A stretch of DNA of 64,000 nt, from assembly GCA_029641185.1 (NCBI GenBank), contig JAPWGK010000004.1:1364001-1428000 (forward strand), read 5' to 3'. Shown one piece after another: positions 33,716 through 46,923 of the stretch (position 1 is its first letter; each line of letters starts with the position of its first letter). The stretch comes from Pseudofabraea citricarpa. Lineage: Eukaryota; Ascomycota; Leotiomycetes; Helotiales; Dermateaceae. Position numbers and translations under genes: made by a program. Below the pieces are notes generated by a model. The model searched no databases and had not been told where the DNA came from. It was given only the letters and a program-made list of their open reading frames with translations.

Positions 33716-34816
33716 TTAATCACTATCTACTGCAAAGCTGCTCTTCACCCTCTGCGTGACCCAATCTATACACGAAATATCTTCATACTTTGCGGGGTTC
33801 TTCTCGTCAACACAACTTGGCAGGACACCACATGTTTCGTTCAGATTAAATCCAAAGAAGAAAGGAATGCTAAGTCTCTCCCTGCCACTTGTATTTCGAG
33901 CCCTATGCACGGTTGATACGTATTGATCATTGGTGATACGCATGAGATAGTCACCGATGTTGACTACCAAAGAGCCTTCAATCGGTGTAGCATTGACCCA
34001 TTCCCCTTCTGGCGTGAGGACTTGTAATCCCCCCGCATTATCTTGCCAGAGCATCGTGAAGCATTGAAAGTCGGTATGGGCTCCAATACTGATACTCTCA
34101 TCGTCTTGAGGTGATATCGGAGGGTAATAGTTGAAAGAGATGGCGGCGCTAGGATGCGTCACCTTGTCGTCAAAGAACTCCTCTGGGAGAGATAATGAGA
34201 GAGCGAAACTGTGCAAGAGCTTCCGGGCAAGCATGACGCCCGCTGCCCAATAATTCATTGTATCTGGCTCAAAATTAGGAACTTCAGTGGCCTTGTCCCA
34301 CGGAAACGATTCTGGTTTGAAGAGGAAGTATCGTGAAATCTCTTCTGGAATCTCCTCTTTGGCCATTGGGTCATGTTTCGGTGAGTAGGTAACGATAAAC
34401 CCCTCACGGACATCAACAGGACCGTCAGCACCAAGCTTTTGAGTAGACGGGCCTTTCCAGCCAATATACCCCCCAGGAAATTGTTCGGCGTTCAAGGGCT
34501 GCTTCTTTTCGCCTGGTTGTTTGAAAAACCTCATAGCAGTTTCGGAGGCTGCTTTGGTAGCCTTTACGGGAATTCTGTGGTTAACAATGTAGAAGAAGCC
34601 GATGGTTGTGGCCGCTTTTCGAATCTGATCTGCAACGGCTTGTCGGTCTGCTAGAGAATCACTGAAAATGCCGGAAACGTCGATGATCGGAATCTCTCCA
34701 GGACGAGCATCACGAACTGGCTGTTCTTTCACCTGTCGATAGACTTTCCCATTAGGCGAGTCGAGTTTGAGGAGACTATAGCCCTGAGCAGCCGTCTTCG
34801 ATTCGTTAGCGACCAT
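33716..34816 (-). CDS. 2-oxoglutarate/Fe(II)-dependent dioxygenase (IPNS-like)
   Basis: A single exon of 366 aa starting at the ATG at 34814-34816 (MVANESK). The N-terminal DIOX_N region has EIPIIDVSGI and IGFFYIVNHRIP. The catalytic double-stranded beta-helix carries the iron facial triad H247-x-D249 (GAHTDF) and H304 (STVHRA). The 2-oxoglutarate-binding R314-x-S316 is in RERLSIPFFFG, and Asn-Tyr-Tyr stands in NYYPP. It belongs to the isopenicillin-N-synthase/flavonol-synthase-like group common among fungal tailoring and detoxifying enzymes. The substrate is unknown. It lies 2.9 kb from the glycosyltransferase, with the T5orf172 gene between them. Confidence 0.9.
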   Translation of the reverse strand: MVANESKTAAQGYSLLKLDSPNGKVYRQVKEQPVRDARPGEIPIIDVSGIFSDSLADRQAVADQIRKAATTIGFFYIVNHRIPVKATKAASETAMRFFKQPGEKKQPLNAEQFPGGYIGWKGPSTQKLGADGPVDVREGFIVTYSPKHDPMAKEEIPEEISRYFLFKPESFPWDKATEVPNFEPDTMNYWAAGVMLARKLLHSFALSLSLPEEFFDDKVTHPSAAISFNYYPPISPQDDESISIGAHTDFQCFTMLWQDNAGGLQVLTPEGEWVNATPIEGSLVVNIGDYLMRITNDQYVSTVHRARNTSGRERLSIPFFFGFNLNETCGVLPSCVDEKNPAKYEDISCIDWVTQRVKSSFAVDSD

Positions 34817-35668
34817 GGTGTGTAAGTTGAAAAGGCTAATTGATGAGAATCTTGAGTTTAATTTGATAAAAGTATCTGGCAATGACTGTCTTTATATGTA
34901 TGTAGATGGTGAACTCTCGTCTAAGCATTTAAGTAAGAAAGTCTTGCCGGCTCCGTCCCTGACAAATTAACGGCTCTTGTTCCGCTGCTATATTGATAAC
35001 TATGTTAGAGAAATAAGGCTTGGGACTTCCCCGTCGCAAGATAAAGGGTTTCATTTGGTGATCGATGCTTAATTCAAAGCCAGCGAAGGCACCATATATG
35101 CAATCCTCGGCCACTTGGTATTCTCCCCGTCCGATCTGCATAAACAAGAACTAAATGCAGTCCAATCATTGCACCCACAAATCGCACCACCATACAGCGG
35201 GACAAATCTTAGCGAAGGTATTCCAAGATCGCGGACGATCTTTTCTTGATTAGAACACCGAACTTGCATGTTGTTGGTTTCTCGGACCCTCAAAAACGAG
35301 CTAGTCCGATATCTCCACATTCACTGCTGGAATCCTTCCTTAATATTATTGTTCAGTGGTTTATCAGCTATTTCAGATGCATAATATTCGGACTAGTCTG
35401 ACAAGAACAGTCTTACCATCGGTGTTGACAATCAAACCAACCGAAGTAAGCAGGTTCCGAGGTCTGTCATATAAGTACATAAGTGATTGAAAATCACTAC
35501 TTGGTGGAGCATATTTAAGCCGATAGGAAAAGAAATAAATAACCCCGTCTATATTTGCAGTCTTTGTATCAATCTATCCCAGCTGAGTTACTAAAGTTCA
35601 CTCGATCTAGAAAACTCAAAAGAAACTGCCCAATTAACCCAGAAAAAAGGCCAAAAACTTCTACATGT
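34817..35668. other. Oxygenase upstream region
   Basis: This holds the promoter and leader of the 2OG oxygenase. Small minus-strand frames (34929-35147, 35069-35320) resemble neither each other nor any known family. A two-exon remnant is possible but unsupported. Confidence 0.4.
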
Positions 35669-35672
35669 TTGA

Positions 35673-36173
35673 TTACTCAAATAGCACCCTAAACTAGTTG
35701 AACTTACTCAAATAGTACCCTATATGGGTGCTTTAACCCGTGGCATGGTGCTAAGCCCTTAGTATAGAGTCGGCTATCCTTCATACCTATATGATCGACT
35801 CACCAACTTGTAATATTACTACCTACTTATTATGTATTTTATAAAAAGTGAGGTTATTTAGAGATTCTATATCGTTTATTTGACTACCTAATCGCCATGT
35901 ATAGTAGATAGTAGTAATAAGAACGCGTTAGAGTAATATTTCGAATAGGACAAAAAGAAAATAGAATTATGCAGACTTATAATTACTATATTCATAAGAT
36001 TCAAGTACCTGAATATCCTAACTTTAGTGGATTGATAGCTAATATAAGACAGGCGGATTCCTCGATCGGGTGTGGGTATAAAATCTAAGGCTCCCACAGG
36101 CTATAGTACCCACATAGCACCCTGCGGGTACTATTTGAGTAAGTTCAAACAGTTTGGGGTGCTATTTGAGTAA
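35673..36173. mobile_element. 501-bp MITE-like element with long inverted termini
   Basis: The termini are near-perfect inverted repeats of about 65 bp. The left end starts TTACTCAAATAGCACCC and the right end is its inverse. The matched part continues through a second internal ttactcaaatagtaccc unit at 35706, mirrored at 36124-36140. Both ends are flanked by TTGA (35669-35672 and 36174-36177), a candidate target-site duplication. No transposase is encoded, so it would be non-autonomous. The right end lies 28 bp from the end of the ABC transporter pseudogene. Confidence 0.75.
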
Positions 36174-39100
36174 TTGACCGATTCACACAATACCAGCGAC
36201 CTTAATATGCTCTCCGGTCCCATAAACCTCTGAACGTCCCATTGACTTGGTCCAAGAGCACGTCTGGCTTCCCAATTTCCGTTATGCTTCCTTCTTCCAA
36301 GACAACAATGGTGTCAAAGTCGCTAACGGTATTCAATTTGTGAACCACCGAGATGACAGTATGCTCTGCGAACTCTTCCTGGATTACTCTAACCATCAGC
36401 TCTTCTGTGTGCTGATCGACGGAGCTCATCGCCTCATCCAAGACGAGAAGCTTGCTCTATTCTTTTCTTAGAATTGCTCGGGCGAGACAGAACAACTGCT
36501 TTTGTCCCTGGGAGAATGGAATATTAGAGATATCTGTATCCAAGCCACCACCCTGTGAGCAGACTATATTCCAAAGATCAACCTTTTTGAGTGCGGCGAT
36601 AATCGTCTGTTGGTTGGGCCCATGACAAGATGGAAGGAGAGATAGTGATGTGATATTGAGACGCAGACTGCCAGGAAACAGGACTGCATCTTGGGGAATA
36701 ACAACGAGGCGGGAACGCAGTAGATTCTGCGGAATATCAGCGATATTGATACTATCAAGCACAATGCTTCCACTATTCAGCTCTAGAAGTCGGAAAAGAG
36801 CGAGGAGCATGGATGATTTGCCACTGCCTGTACGGCCACAGATTGCGAGTTTCTCATGAGGTCGAATATTAAGAGAAAGACCACGAAGTACTGGTTCCGC
36901 GTTAAAAGAGTACGCTGCGGTAATATCGCGCATTTCAAGATATCCGGCGGAAGGCCAACTATCGGGTACTTTCTTAGGTTGGCTTGGCTGTATCTCTGTA
37001 GGCGTATCGACTTCAAATATTTTAAGCCTGGCAATGGCACCAAGGGAAGTTTCAAGAGACGTCCATGAAGAAATAAGTCCAGCAAGGGACTGATTGAAGC
37101 CAAGAATATTGACTAGTGCGATACCAATTGCGCCGGCACTAGTTGTCTTTGTGGTTAGTACCGCAAGTGCTACGAGAAGAGTAGCTAGTGCAGCAACAAA
37201 CAGGTCGAGGGCAAGATTTAGCCACCGTTGTATGCAATACAACAAGTAGAACGGACGTTGCGAGTCATCTAGCAACTTCATACTCGTTTCCTGGAATGAA
37301 GATTGCCACCCAAACGCTCGGATGGTTATCAATCCACTAACTGTTTCGATGAGATGTGCATAAAGAGGTGACTTTGCTTCTAATTCGAGGTGTCGAAGCT
37401 GGCGTGAGGTTCGGAGGTAGAACATTTGTAGGCAGTATAGGCCAACGAGTGCGAATGGAACAACGACTGCTAGATATTTGGCTCCGAAGATAATAAGAAC
37501 TGCACCGGCTATACATGATAGAGCTTCTAAGAAAATAGTTAGTAAGAAATTTGACTTAGGATAAATTTAAACTACTAACGAGAGACTGTAACAAATAATG
37601 CAATTGGTAATGCCATATCAATGAGGGACATATCTTGACTGAACCTGTGATATTGTTAAGTCCTATAATACTCATCGAATTTTGAGTGCCTACCTATTAA
37701 TAATGACACCGGCATCTGTGAGAATGAAAAACGACAAGGGGGTACTGAAAACCAATTAGCAAATGTTTTCTAGTTTTACCTGTAGACTGATGTACCCTAA
37801 AACTGTTTTAAATAAGATTAAGTGTAGACTCTGCGAGGACTTCGGTATCAAAATAACGAACATGAACCTGTATGCGTTTGTGAGCCTCCGCAAATGGAAT
37901 AAGAGTTCCTCTCTAGCCTGTACTATACATTAAGTGCAATAAAAAAGAGTCCCACAATTGCAAATATAACGTAGATGCTATAATATATCGCAGTTTTAGT
38001 ATCAGGATTAGCTGCATCAGCCTATGCCCAGCTTTTGAGCCAGATTTCTGTCAAAGAGGCGAAATTAGTAGGTAGATATTGGGACTAACTTATGAAAGTG
38101 TTGAGAATAACATACGAGGAAAGAAGACAAAGAAAGTAGCAATCGAGCTTAGGGTTAGAGCTATTACACCATATAGCCATCCGATTGATCTGAAATAGTA
38201 AGAATATAGTGATATATTACTAGTGCTTCTAAGTAAATCCGTTTGTCTATCGATTTCTGATTCATGATGATTTTCAGGGATTTTAACTGCTTTCTGGGAT
38301 TTAACATCATGATTTAAGCTCTCTTCCGGAGCATCATGTCCATTGATTTGCTCGGAAAGGCTCTTAATATAAGAATTGCGTTGTTCAAGTGTACTGAGTG
38401 TCCCTTGGTCGACAATTTGACCTTCATCGCCAAGGACAATGATATTATCAGCATCCCGAAGATGACGCACTAGGCAAGGTTAGTTTGGATATATATCTGC
38501 ATGCATTTGCACATTGAAACTTACAAGCGTGAGTGGCAAGAATGATAGTTATGCCATTTTGGCGGAGTATCCCTCCAGGGCTGAATACACGGTTCCATAC
38601 AACATCTTGGGTTGTCCAATCAAGGCCACTCAAGATGTCATCCACAATTAGGATCTCTTTCCTCGAGTAAATAGCCCTTGCTAAAGCCTGGTATCTTTTT
38701 AGTTGATAAAAGCTTATTGTGGTGGAAAATATCTTACCACTCGTTACTTTTAGCCTCCGCTAAGGGACAAGCCTTTACTACCAATTACTAATTGATCGCC
38801 TTCTGCGAACTGACCAAGGTCTGCATCCAATGCACACGCACTTATGACACTGCCATACCATCTCTCGTCAAATTCCGATTGCCCGATAATGTTTTGCTTG
38901 ATGGTGGAATTGACCAGCCAAGTTTGCTGGTCATAATACGCAGCATCTTTGATAGAGGTATGGATGGATCCAGATGTACTATTTACTTCTCCGAGGAGAC
39001 TTTTCAGTAGGATAGACTTTCCTGAACCAACTCTGCTAATAATCACAGTAAGTGTAGAGCACAAAAATTGGATATTCAAGCCTCGAAGGATAGAAAGATC

Positions 39101-40153
39101 ACCTGGCTTGATACCGACAGAGCCATTTTGAATTGTTATAAGCTCTTTATTCGTGCTACAGCCTTTTCAATTTTGCTTTACTGATGAACGACGCGAGAGT
39201 TCAATTCCGTGCAGCGAGATCCCCGAAAAATACCAACAAGCTGACTAGTAGTCAGGGTCGGAATACGATAATTATCGCGATTATCTTGAAGAACAAAATT
39301 TTGAATTCTTTCAAAATATCCCAGGGAGCTAGTAAATCCCGGAATAGAAGAGAGAAGCTGTGCAAGGGGACTAGTGATTAAGGCAATGATAGACAGAGAC
39401 GTGAAAGCCGTAGCAATGTTCAATGGTTCGCCTGTTTGGAGTCTTGAAATAAGTATAAATATACCGAATGTGAGGACCGGAGCCACCATTGATGGGACGT
39501 TCCCTAGAAATCCCGTCAGCTTTGATTACAAAGGACTAGATAATCAGATTCTATGGTTAAATACCGATAAGATTCATATAAACAATCAGCATTCTAAATT
39601 TCTTGGACAGATTCAGTTCCTTGACTCTTAATGCTTGGATATCATCCAGCCAAGACGAAACTAGGCCTAATAGCTTGACTTCTTTGATTGACCCAACGAT
39701 AGTCGATGTTACTGTCACTCGCTCTTGAACAGCATCATTCCATCATTTTCGAGCTGGCCCCATATACTTGGATAAACGGATAGCTGCCAAAGTACAACCT
39801 GGGATAATTAGTATCTTTGTCAATGTGATCCAGAAGATAAACACAAAACTCACATATAACGGTAATTCCGGGAGCTATACAGGCGACTCCCAACTGTCTT
39901 TGCAGCAACCAAACAGCTAACGCAATTTCAATTGGATTGGCCCAGATTTCATGCACACTTTCGAAAGACGCGCAGATTCTATCTACGTCGGCACTCGTAA
40001 GAGTCAATGTTCCGGAGCCCTCAACGGCTGCAGAATGCGCGTTTAGCTTAAGAGTCTTTGAATATATCTGGGATACAAGAGTGCCTCGGATTTTGGTCAA
40101 GGACCGAAAGATAAGATATTGATAAAAGCCTGTTAATATCTATAATCCAGTTA

Positions 40154-43100
40154 GACTTTGGTATAGGTACCTATAGGTCGGGTTTTATTATTTTAAAATA
40201 ACCCGCGGGTACCTATAGGGTAGGTTATAATTTTTAGGAAAAACCTAACCTATAAGGCAGGTACTTATAGGTACCTATAATATTATACTAATTAGTATAA
40301 TAATTACTTAAAGATATAACTTAGATATAAAAAAGAGAGTAATTTATTTCTAGTATATTTTATTAGTTTAATTAGGCTAAAGTATAATTATTACTCCTAA
40401 GTAACCTAATTTTCTCTATTATTAACTTATAGTCTCTCGTTCTTATCGTTTTTATTATTTTTCTTATTTTTCTCGTTTTTATCGTTCTTATTATTTTCCT
40501 TATTTCTATCGTTTTTATTATTTTTATCGTTTTTATTATTTTTATTATTTTTATTATTCTCCTTATTCTTATTATTATTATAATAATTAGGATCTTAATT
40601 ACTAGAGTTAGATAAATTATTATTATAATTAGAATAAAATTCTTAATAATTTTATTTAAAGTAATAACTTAGAGATTAAACTAAAGATAAAATTAAAAAA
40701 TATAAGTTATTATTAAGTAAATTATTATTTTAAGATAATAGCCTAGGAATAATACTTAGTTATTTAATTATTATAAGATTAATATAAAGATAACTTATAA
40801 AAAAGAAGAATTATAAGAGCGTTTATCTAGTAAACGTATTTTTAGCTTAATAAAAGAGTTAAACTAGATATAAGTAATATTATAATAAATAAGTTATCTA
40901 ATAGATAATATAACTTATTATTAAGTATTATTTTTACTAGTAGTAAGAGTATAACTAGGATTATAATAAGATTTAGATATATAACTAAAAAAAAATTAGC
41001 TAAGATTATTATAAGATTAATATTAATTTATATCTTAATATTATTTTTACTAGGACTAAAAAAACTAATTATATTCTTATAAAGTTAATATAATATCTTT
41101 ATATTTTTTTATATAATTATAATACGTTTAATATAAATTATAAGAAGATTAATATCTAAGAATAAATTAATAATTAATTACTATAAAAATTAATAAATAA
41201 AAAAGCTTACTTTTAAACTTTATAATAAGTATAAATTTAATAGTCTCTTATATTATCTTAAGTATAATATATTATATATAATAACTAAGGTAAATATCTT
41301 TTATAATTTTTCTAATAACTCTCTAAAATAAAAGTTAAAAGAAAAGAAGCTTATATAATTTTTAATATTAATAGATATTATAAAAAATAATAATTATAAT
41401 TATATTAGTAAAAATAATAATTAAAATAATAATTAACTTACTTTTAGACTTCTAATAATAAAGTTTTTTAATCTTTAGGGTTATAAGAATTATTTTATTA
41501 CCTAGAATAATCTTATAAGATATTTTAGTAGTTATATATTTTTTATATATAATAGCTTTCGTAGCCTTTAATATCTTTAGTTTATAATATATTATAATAC
41601 TAGGAAGGATTAATATAATAATTAATATATTATCGATCGAGAAATAATATATTATAATAATATAAAAAGAGGTTTATAATTATTAAGAGGTTATATAATT
41701 AAGGTAATATTATTAGTAATAATAATAGGAAAAATAAAGAAAAACGCGCTAAAATTATAGATAATAATAATTATCTAATTAACTTATATAAATTATATAT
41801 TTTACTTTTTACTTATAATAACCTTAATATTCGAACCTTAATCTTATAATTATTATAGCTTTATATTATAATTTAGTAATTACGCTTATTAGTATCTTAC
41901 TTTAATATCTACTTTATATTAATTATTATATTAATTAATATTAATAATAATATCTTTTAATCTTACGCTTTAATAATATAACCTAAAGTATAAGATATTA
42001 ATAAAGCTTAATAATAATTCTTATATAATAAAAGCTTATATATAAAATATTAGTTTTATTAGCTATAAAATAATAATTAATAGAATAAAAAAAGTAAATA
42101 TAATTACTAAGATATATACTAGAAAGAAGCTTAAGTTAACTTCTAATTTTTAAGCTATTTTAGATATAAGAAAAAAAGCTCTTTTAGACTAATATAACTA
42201 AAATATCTAAAACGATTAATAAGTTTATAATAATTATTATAATAATTAATACTAATATAAATAAGGATTTATAAAGGAAAATATATATTATTATTAATCT
42301 AAGATTTAATTAAATTTATTTATAATAATATAAATATAATTATTTTAAACCTAAGGGCTAGTAAAAATTAAAAAAATAATACTAGTAATAATAATAAAAG
42401 AAATTATATTTATTAAGTAAATAAAGCGAATAATTTTATTATACTAAAGAATAAAAGAAAATTAAATAAAAATATTTTATCTAAGAAAAATAATTTAATA
42501 ATTTTATTTCTTAACTCTAAAATTATATTATATTAATTTTTATATTAATTATTCGCTTATTAAGTAATTTACTTATAATAATTTTACTAGAGTAAAATAT
42601 ATAAAAGTTTTTCCTAAAAATATAAGAGTTTATTATTATAAAGTTATTATATTTTTAATCTGTCTAAGATTTAGGTTTTATATAAATCGGTTATATAAAA
42701 AAGATATCTTAGAACTAGTAAAATAATAGCTTATAAACGAAAATTCTTTATCTTTTATAATTAAACCTAAAAATATTTTAAGATTTATTAGTATTTAGAT
42801 AAATATATAACCCTCTTATAATAATTTTTATAGTAATTACTAATTTATTTAAGGTTAATATATATAACTTCTTAGTAGAAAGCTTTTTTATAAGTAATAA
42901 AAAAGTAGTTATAATAAATCTTTTATTTTAGGTATCTAAAGTAATTAAAAATAATAAAGATTCGAATTAATTATAATTATTAGGTTTTATTTTTATATAA
43001 TTAGACGATTTAATATAAGATATAATAATTCTAAAGGATAATAAAAGATTTTAATAGGCTTTTATAATAATATAATATAAAATTCCTTAGTTTTTAATTC

Positions 43101-46100
43101 TTTTATTCTTTAAATTAATCGAAGAAAAAATAGATTTTTTATATCTTAGATTATTAGTTAAAAGATAATAAATTTTATAGTAATAGAAAACCCTAATTTA
43201 TAATAGATTATTATAAGGTTAATATAATAAGTAATATATTTTATATAATTATAAAAGTTATTTTTCTTTAAAATTAAATAAATACTAATAAATCTATAAC
43301 TTTAGTAATAAATTTTCTTAATAAATATAATTATATAACTAAAAAGCTAGAAATTATCTTATTTTATTTTATAATTTATAAAGTAATTCTAAGTTAAAGT
43401 TAGTTAATTATTTAAATAATCGTATTTTCTATTATTAAGAAATATTACTTAGTAATTATAATATTTCTAATACTTAATTCGAATTTATAAGAATAAATTT
43501 TTACTTAAACTTTAATTAAAATTTTAAGTATAAGCTAGAACGTTTTACTAATAAATAATATAATTATTTCTTATATTTTTATTTACTTAATTATAAACGA
43601 ATTCTTATTTTTTATATTTATTATTTTATAATCTTATAATTATTTATTTTTATCTAAATTTTATTCTAAGTAAAAATAATAGGAAATAAGATATTTAAGT
43701 AACTAATATTAGTTATAAGAATTTTAAGAAATTCTTTTATTAGTTATTATTATTACTTTTACCTTAAATTATTATTTTTATCTTAAATTATTACTTTTAT
43801 CTTAAATTATTACTTTTATCTTAAATTATTACTTTTACTTATTTAGAATTATATTATCGATTTACTAGACTTTAACTAAAATATCTTCTTTTACTTTCGA
43901 GTTTACTAATAATCTTTTAATCGAATTTACTTAAATTAAGAAAAAAGAAAATTATTTTTATTTTAATAATAATTCTAGAGAAAATTTTTTATTTTAGTAA
44001 AATAATATTAACTAGGTTTAAAATAATATATTTTAAAGTAATAATATAAAATAAGGTTTTTCTAAAAAGATCTTAAAATCCTAGATTTTATTTTCTAAAG
44101 CTATAAATTATTATTTTAGGTTACTTATAATTATTTATAAACTTTATTTTATATAACTTATTTATCTAAGTCTAAGGAATACTAGTATTATTATTCTTCT
44201 AAATTATTTAAAGTCTTTAAAATATAAGAAAAAAACTAACTTATTAAAATAACTTTTAATTAAATATATTTTCTAAAACTAGATATATTTTTTTCTAATT
44301 AATATAAGATTAATATAAAATCTAAATTTTCTTATTAACTTATTACTTATATTAAAGATATCTATTATTATAGCTATTATATATAAGATATTATAAGAGT
44401 TTCTAGTAAAACTTATATTAAGTTTAAAACTTTTATTTTATTATATAAAAAACCTTATATTTTATAAATTCTTTTTTATATTTAATAATAAGTTTAAGAT
44501 ATTATTAGCTAAAACTTTATATATTAATATTATAATATATATATATAAGATTAAATAACTTTTATTTTATAATTAGGTTTTAAAATCTAAAATATTAATT
44601 ATATTAGATTATTAGTTAAGCTAAACTCGTATATTTTTTCTAGATATTATAATTATATTTATTAACTTTAAATAAATCTTTTAATACTTTCTTATTAGAT
44701 TTAAATATCTAAGAGATTCTTATTTTAATAAAATACTTATAAAAATTATTATAAAAGTTTTATAAAAGTTTAATATTAAAGATAATATTATTATTATAAT
44801 AACTAATAATACTAGTAATAATATTATATTAATAAAAAAGTTAAATAATACTTTTAATCTTTTAATTTTATTAGGTATTATATTCTTATAAAAAATTACT
44901 AGAATTCCTTACTTAGCTTATATTATCTAACTTACTCTTAGTAATCTCCTTAGTATTATTCGTATTAAACTAATAAATAATAATATTATTTAATCTTAGA
45001 AAAAAAAAGATAATAATATCTTTTAAAAGCTAAATAAAATAAATATTACTTATATTCTAATAACTTTAGCTAAAGTATATTATATTAAGCTAAGTTATAT
45101 AATAATCTTATATTAATTAGTATTAAATAAGATATCTTATTATTTTTATTAATTTAAGTAGCTATTAAATTAAAAAATTTAATAAAATTTAAAAGAAAAT
45201 TATCTAAGAAAATAATCTATTAATAACTAAATAGATTTTATAATTAATTTAAGATATTCTTACCTAATAAAATTCTACTTATATTATATTTATTTGAGTT
45301 TTATACCTCTAAGAAATAATTAATAAGTTTACTTATATTAATTAATATATTATCTATTATTTAAATAAAAATAAATAATCTTAGATTAAATATTTTATTA
45401 ATCTTATAAAACCGTTTAATTATTTAACTAATATTATTAGTTAAACTAAAAACTTATCTTATAATTTTATTTTTAGTATATATAATAAACTTTTTAAATA
45501 TCTTAAAGATATATTATTAAAACTTAAAAGTAAAATATTTATTTAATCTTTATATATTATATAAATTATACTTATAATATAAGATATTAATATAATATTA
45601 ATAAAGCTTTATAAATATTATTAAGAAACTTATATAAATCTTAGGAATATTTATATAATTTATATAATCTTAATTTTTTCTTATAAAACTAAATCTTTTT
45701 AGGAAGATTTAAGTTTTATAATAAATAAAAAAGATTAAATCTATTATTATAAAAAATAATTTAAGCGATTATTTAAAGTTAAATATAAAACGATATATAA
45801 AAGCTTAATTAAATAAATAAGTTTATAAAGCTTAAATATTACTTTTAAACTTATAAATAACTTATTTTTACTTTTTATATTAAGTAAAAATAAAAAAGAT
45901 AAAATAAACTTATTATCTAAAACTAATTAATATTTAATAGAAAGTAAATTTCCTTACTTATAATTAATATATTTTTATAATAATTAATATTAATCTTAAG
46001 ATAACTATTATTAATCTTAAGCCTCTTAAATTTTAGTTTATATAAGAGACTAAGCTTTTTACTTTAGCTAAAATAATATAAAACTTTTTTTATATTTAAG

Positions 46101-46923
46101 TTACTAGTATTAATCTTAAACGTATATTTAATATTACCTAGGATATTTATTATTATTATTATATTAGATTAAGCCCTAAGATTATATTAGCTATTATTAT
46201 TTATAATTATTATAATTAGACTTATAATAATATACTAGAGATAAATAATACTTTTAATATTTTAGCTTTTATAATAGATATATAAGGCTTAATCCCTAAT
46301 AAGATTTTAAAAGAGAAAAATTAAAAATTAGAAGATATAATTATAAAAATAACTATAACTTATATTAATAATAAAAAGGATATTCCTAATACTTTAAAAT
46401 AAGCTCTTAGGACTAAAAGGATATTAATACGAACTTATTAAGCCTAGCGTCTAAATAATACGCTTTCTTTTATTTAAAGAAGTTATACTTTTAGGATAAA
46501 ATATTAAGCTAATATAAAAATAAAATAATATCCTAATATATTTAATTTACTAGACTCTCCTAATAATTTAGAAGAACTAGGGTTACCTAAGACCGGTAGT
46601 TTTTTATTACTATTATCAAATAAGTATTAGAGATATTCTAAATTATTAAGTAATAGGACTAAAACTCTAAGAATATATATTTATTATACCTAGTTATAAT
46701 AATCTTATAATAATTAAAGTTTTATTACCCGCTTTTCTATTACTTTTATTAAGTCTTAAGAACCTTCCTTAGGATTACTAAAATTATATAAATTACCTAT
46801 AGGTTTTATAGGTAGGTTTTTTTTTTAAAAAATAACCCGTAGGTTTTTTTAAAATAAGAAAACCTACCTATAGGGCCCTATAGGGTAGGTAGGTAATAGG
46901 TAATAGGTACCTATGCCAAAGTC
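40154..46923. mobile_element. 6.77-kb extremely AT-rich inserted element with inverted termini
   Basis: The left end begins GACTTTGGTATAGGTACCTA and the right end is the inverse of GACTTTGGCATAGGTACCTA. Each end is flanked by TA (40152-40153 and 46924-46925), consistent with a TA target duplication. Both ends carry further direct and inverted copies of an ACCTATAGG unit over about 120 bp. The interior is almost entirely A and T, has no frame of 60 codons or more on either strand, and is presumably a RIP-destroyed transposon. On removing it with one TA copy, the host ABC gene regains a normal 76-nt GTAAGT...TATAG intron, which strongly supports insertion. Confidence 0.85.
43757..43850 (+). repeat. 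19-bp minisatellite inside the AT-rich element
   Basis: About five tandem copies of a ttaaattattacttttatc-type 19-bp unit, differing by single bases. Confidence 0.75.

Noticed and set aside
33614..33916. A 100-codon plus-strand frame
   Set aside because: It overlaps antisense to the 3' end of the well-supported dioxygenase gene and has no independent support.
38448..39489. Several separate minus-strand genes suggested by short frames with ABC transporter motifs
   Set aside because: They are consecutive exons or stop-interrupted pieces of one ABCC gene, in the right order and orientation.
40430..40570. A CRISPR-like look of regularly spaced TTTTTATYG units
   Set aside because: It is a degenerate AT-rich microsatellite inside the RIP-affected element, with no spacer structure, and the host is eukaryotic.
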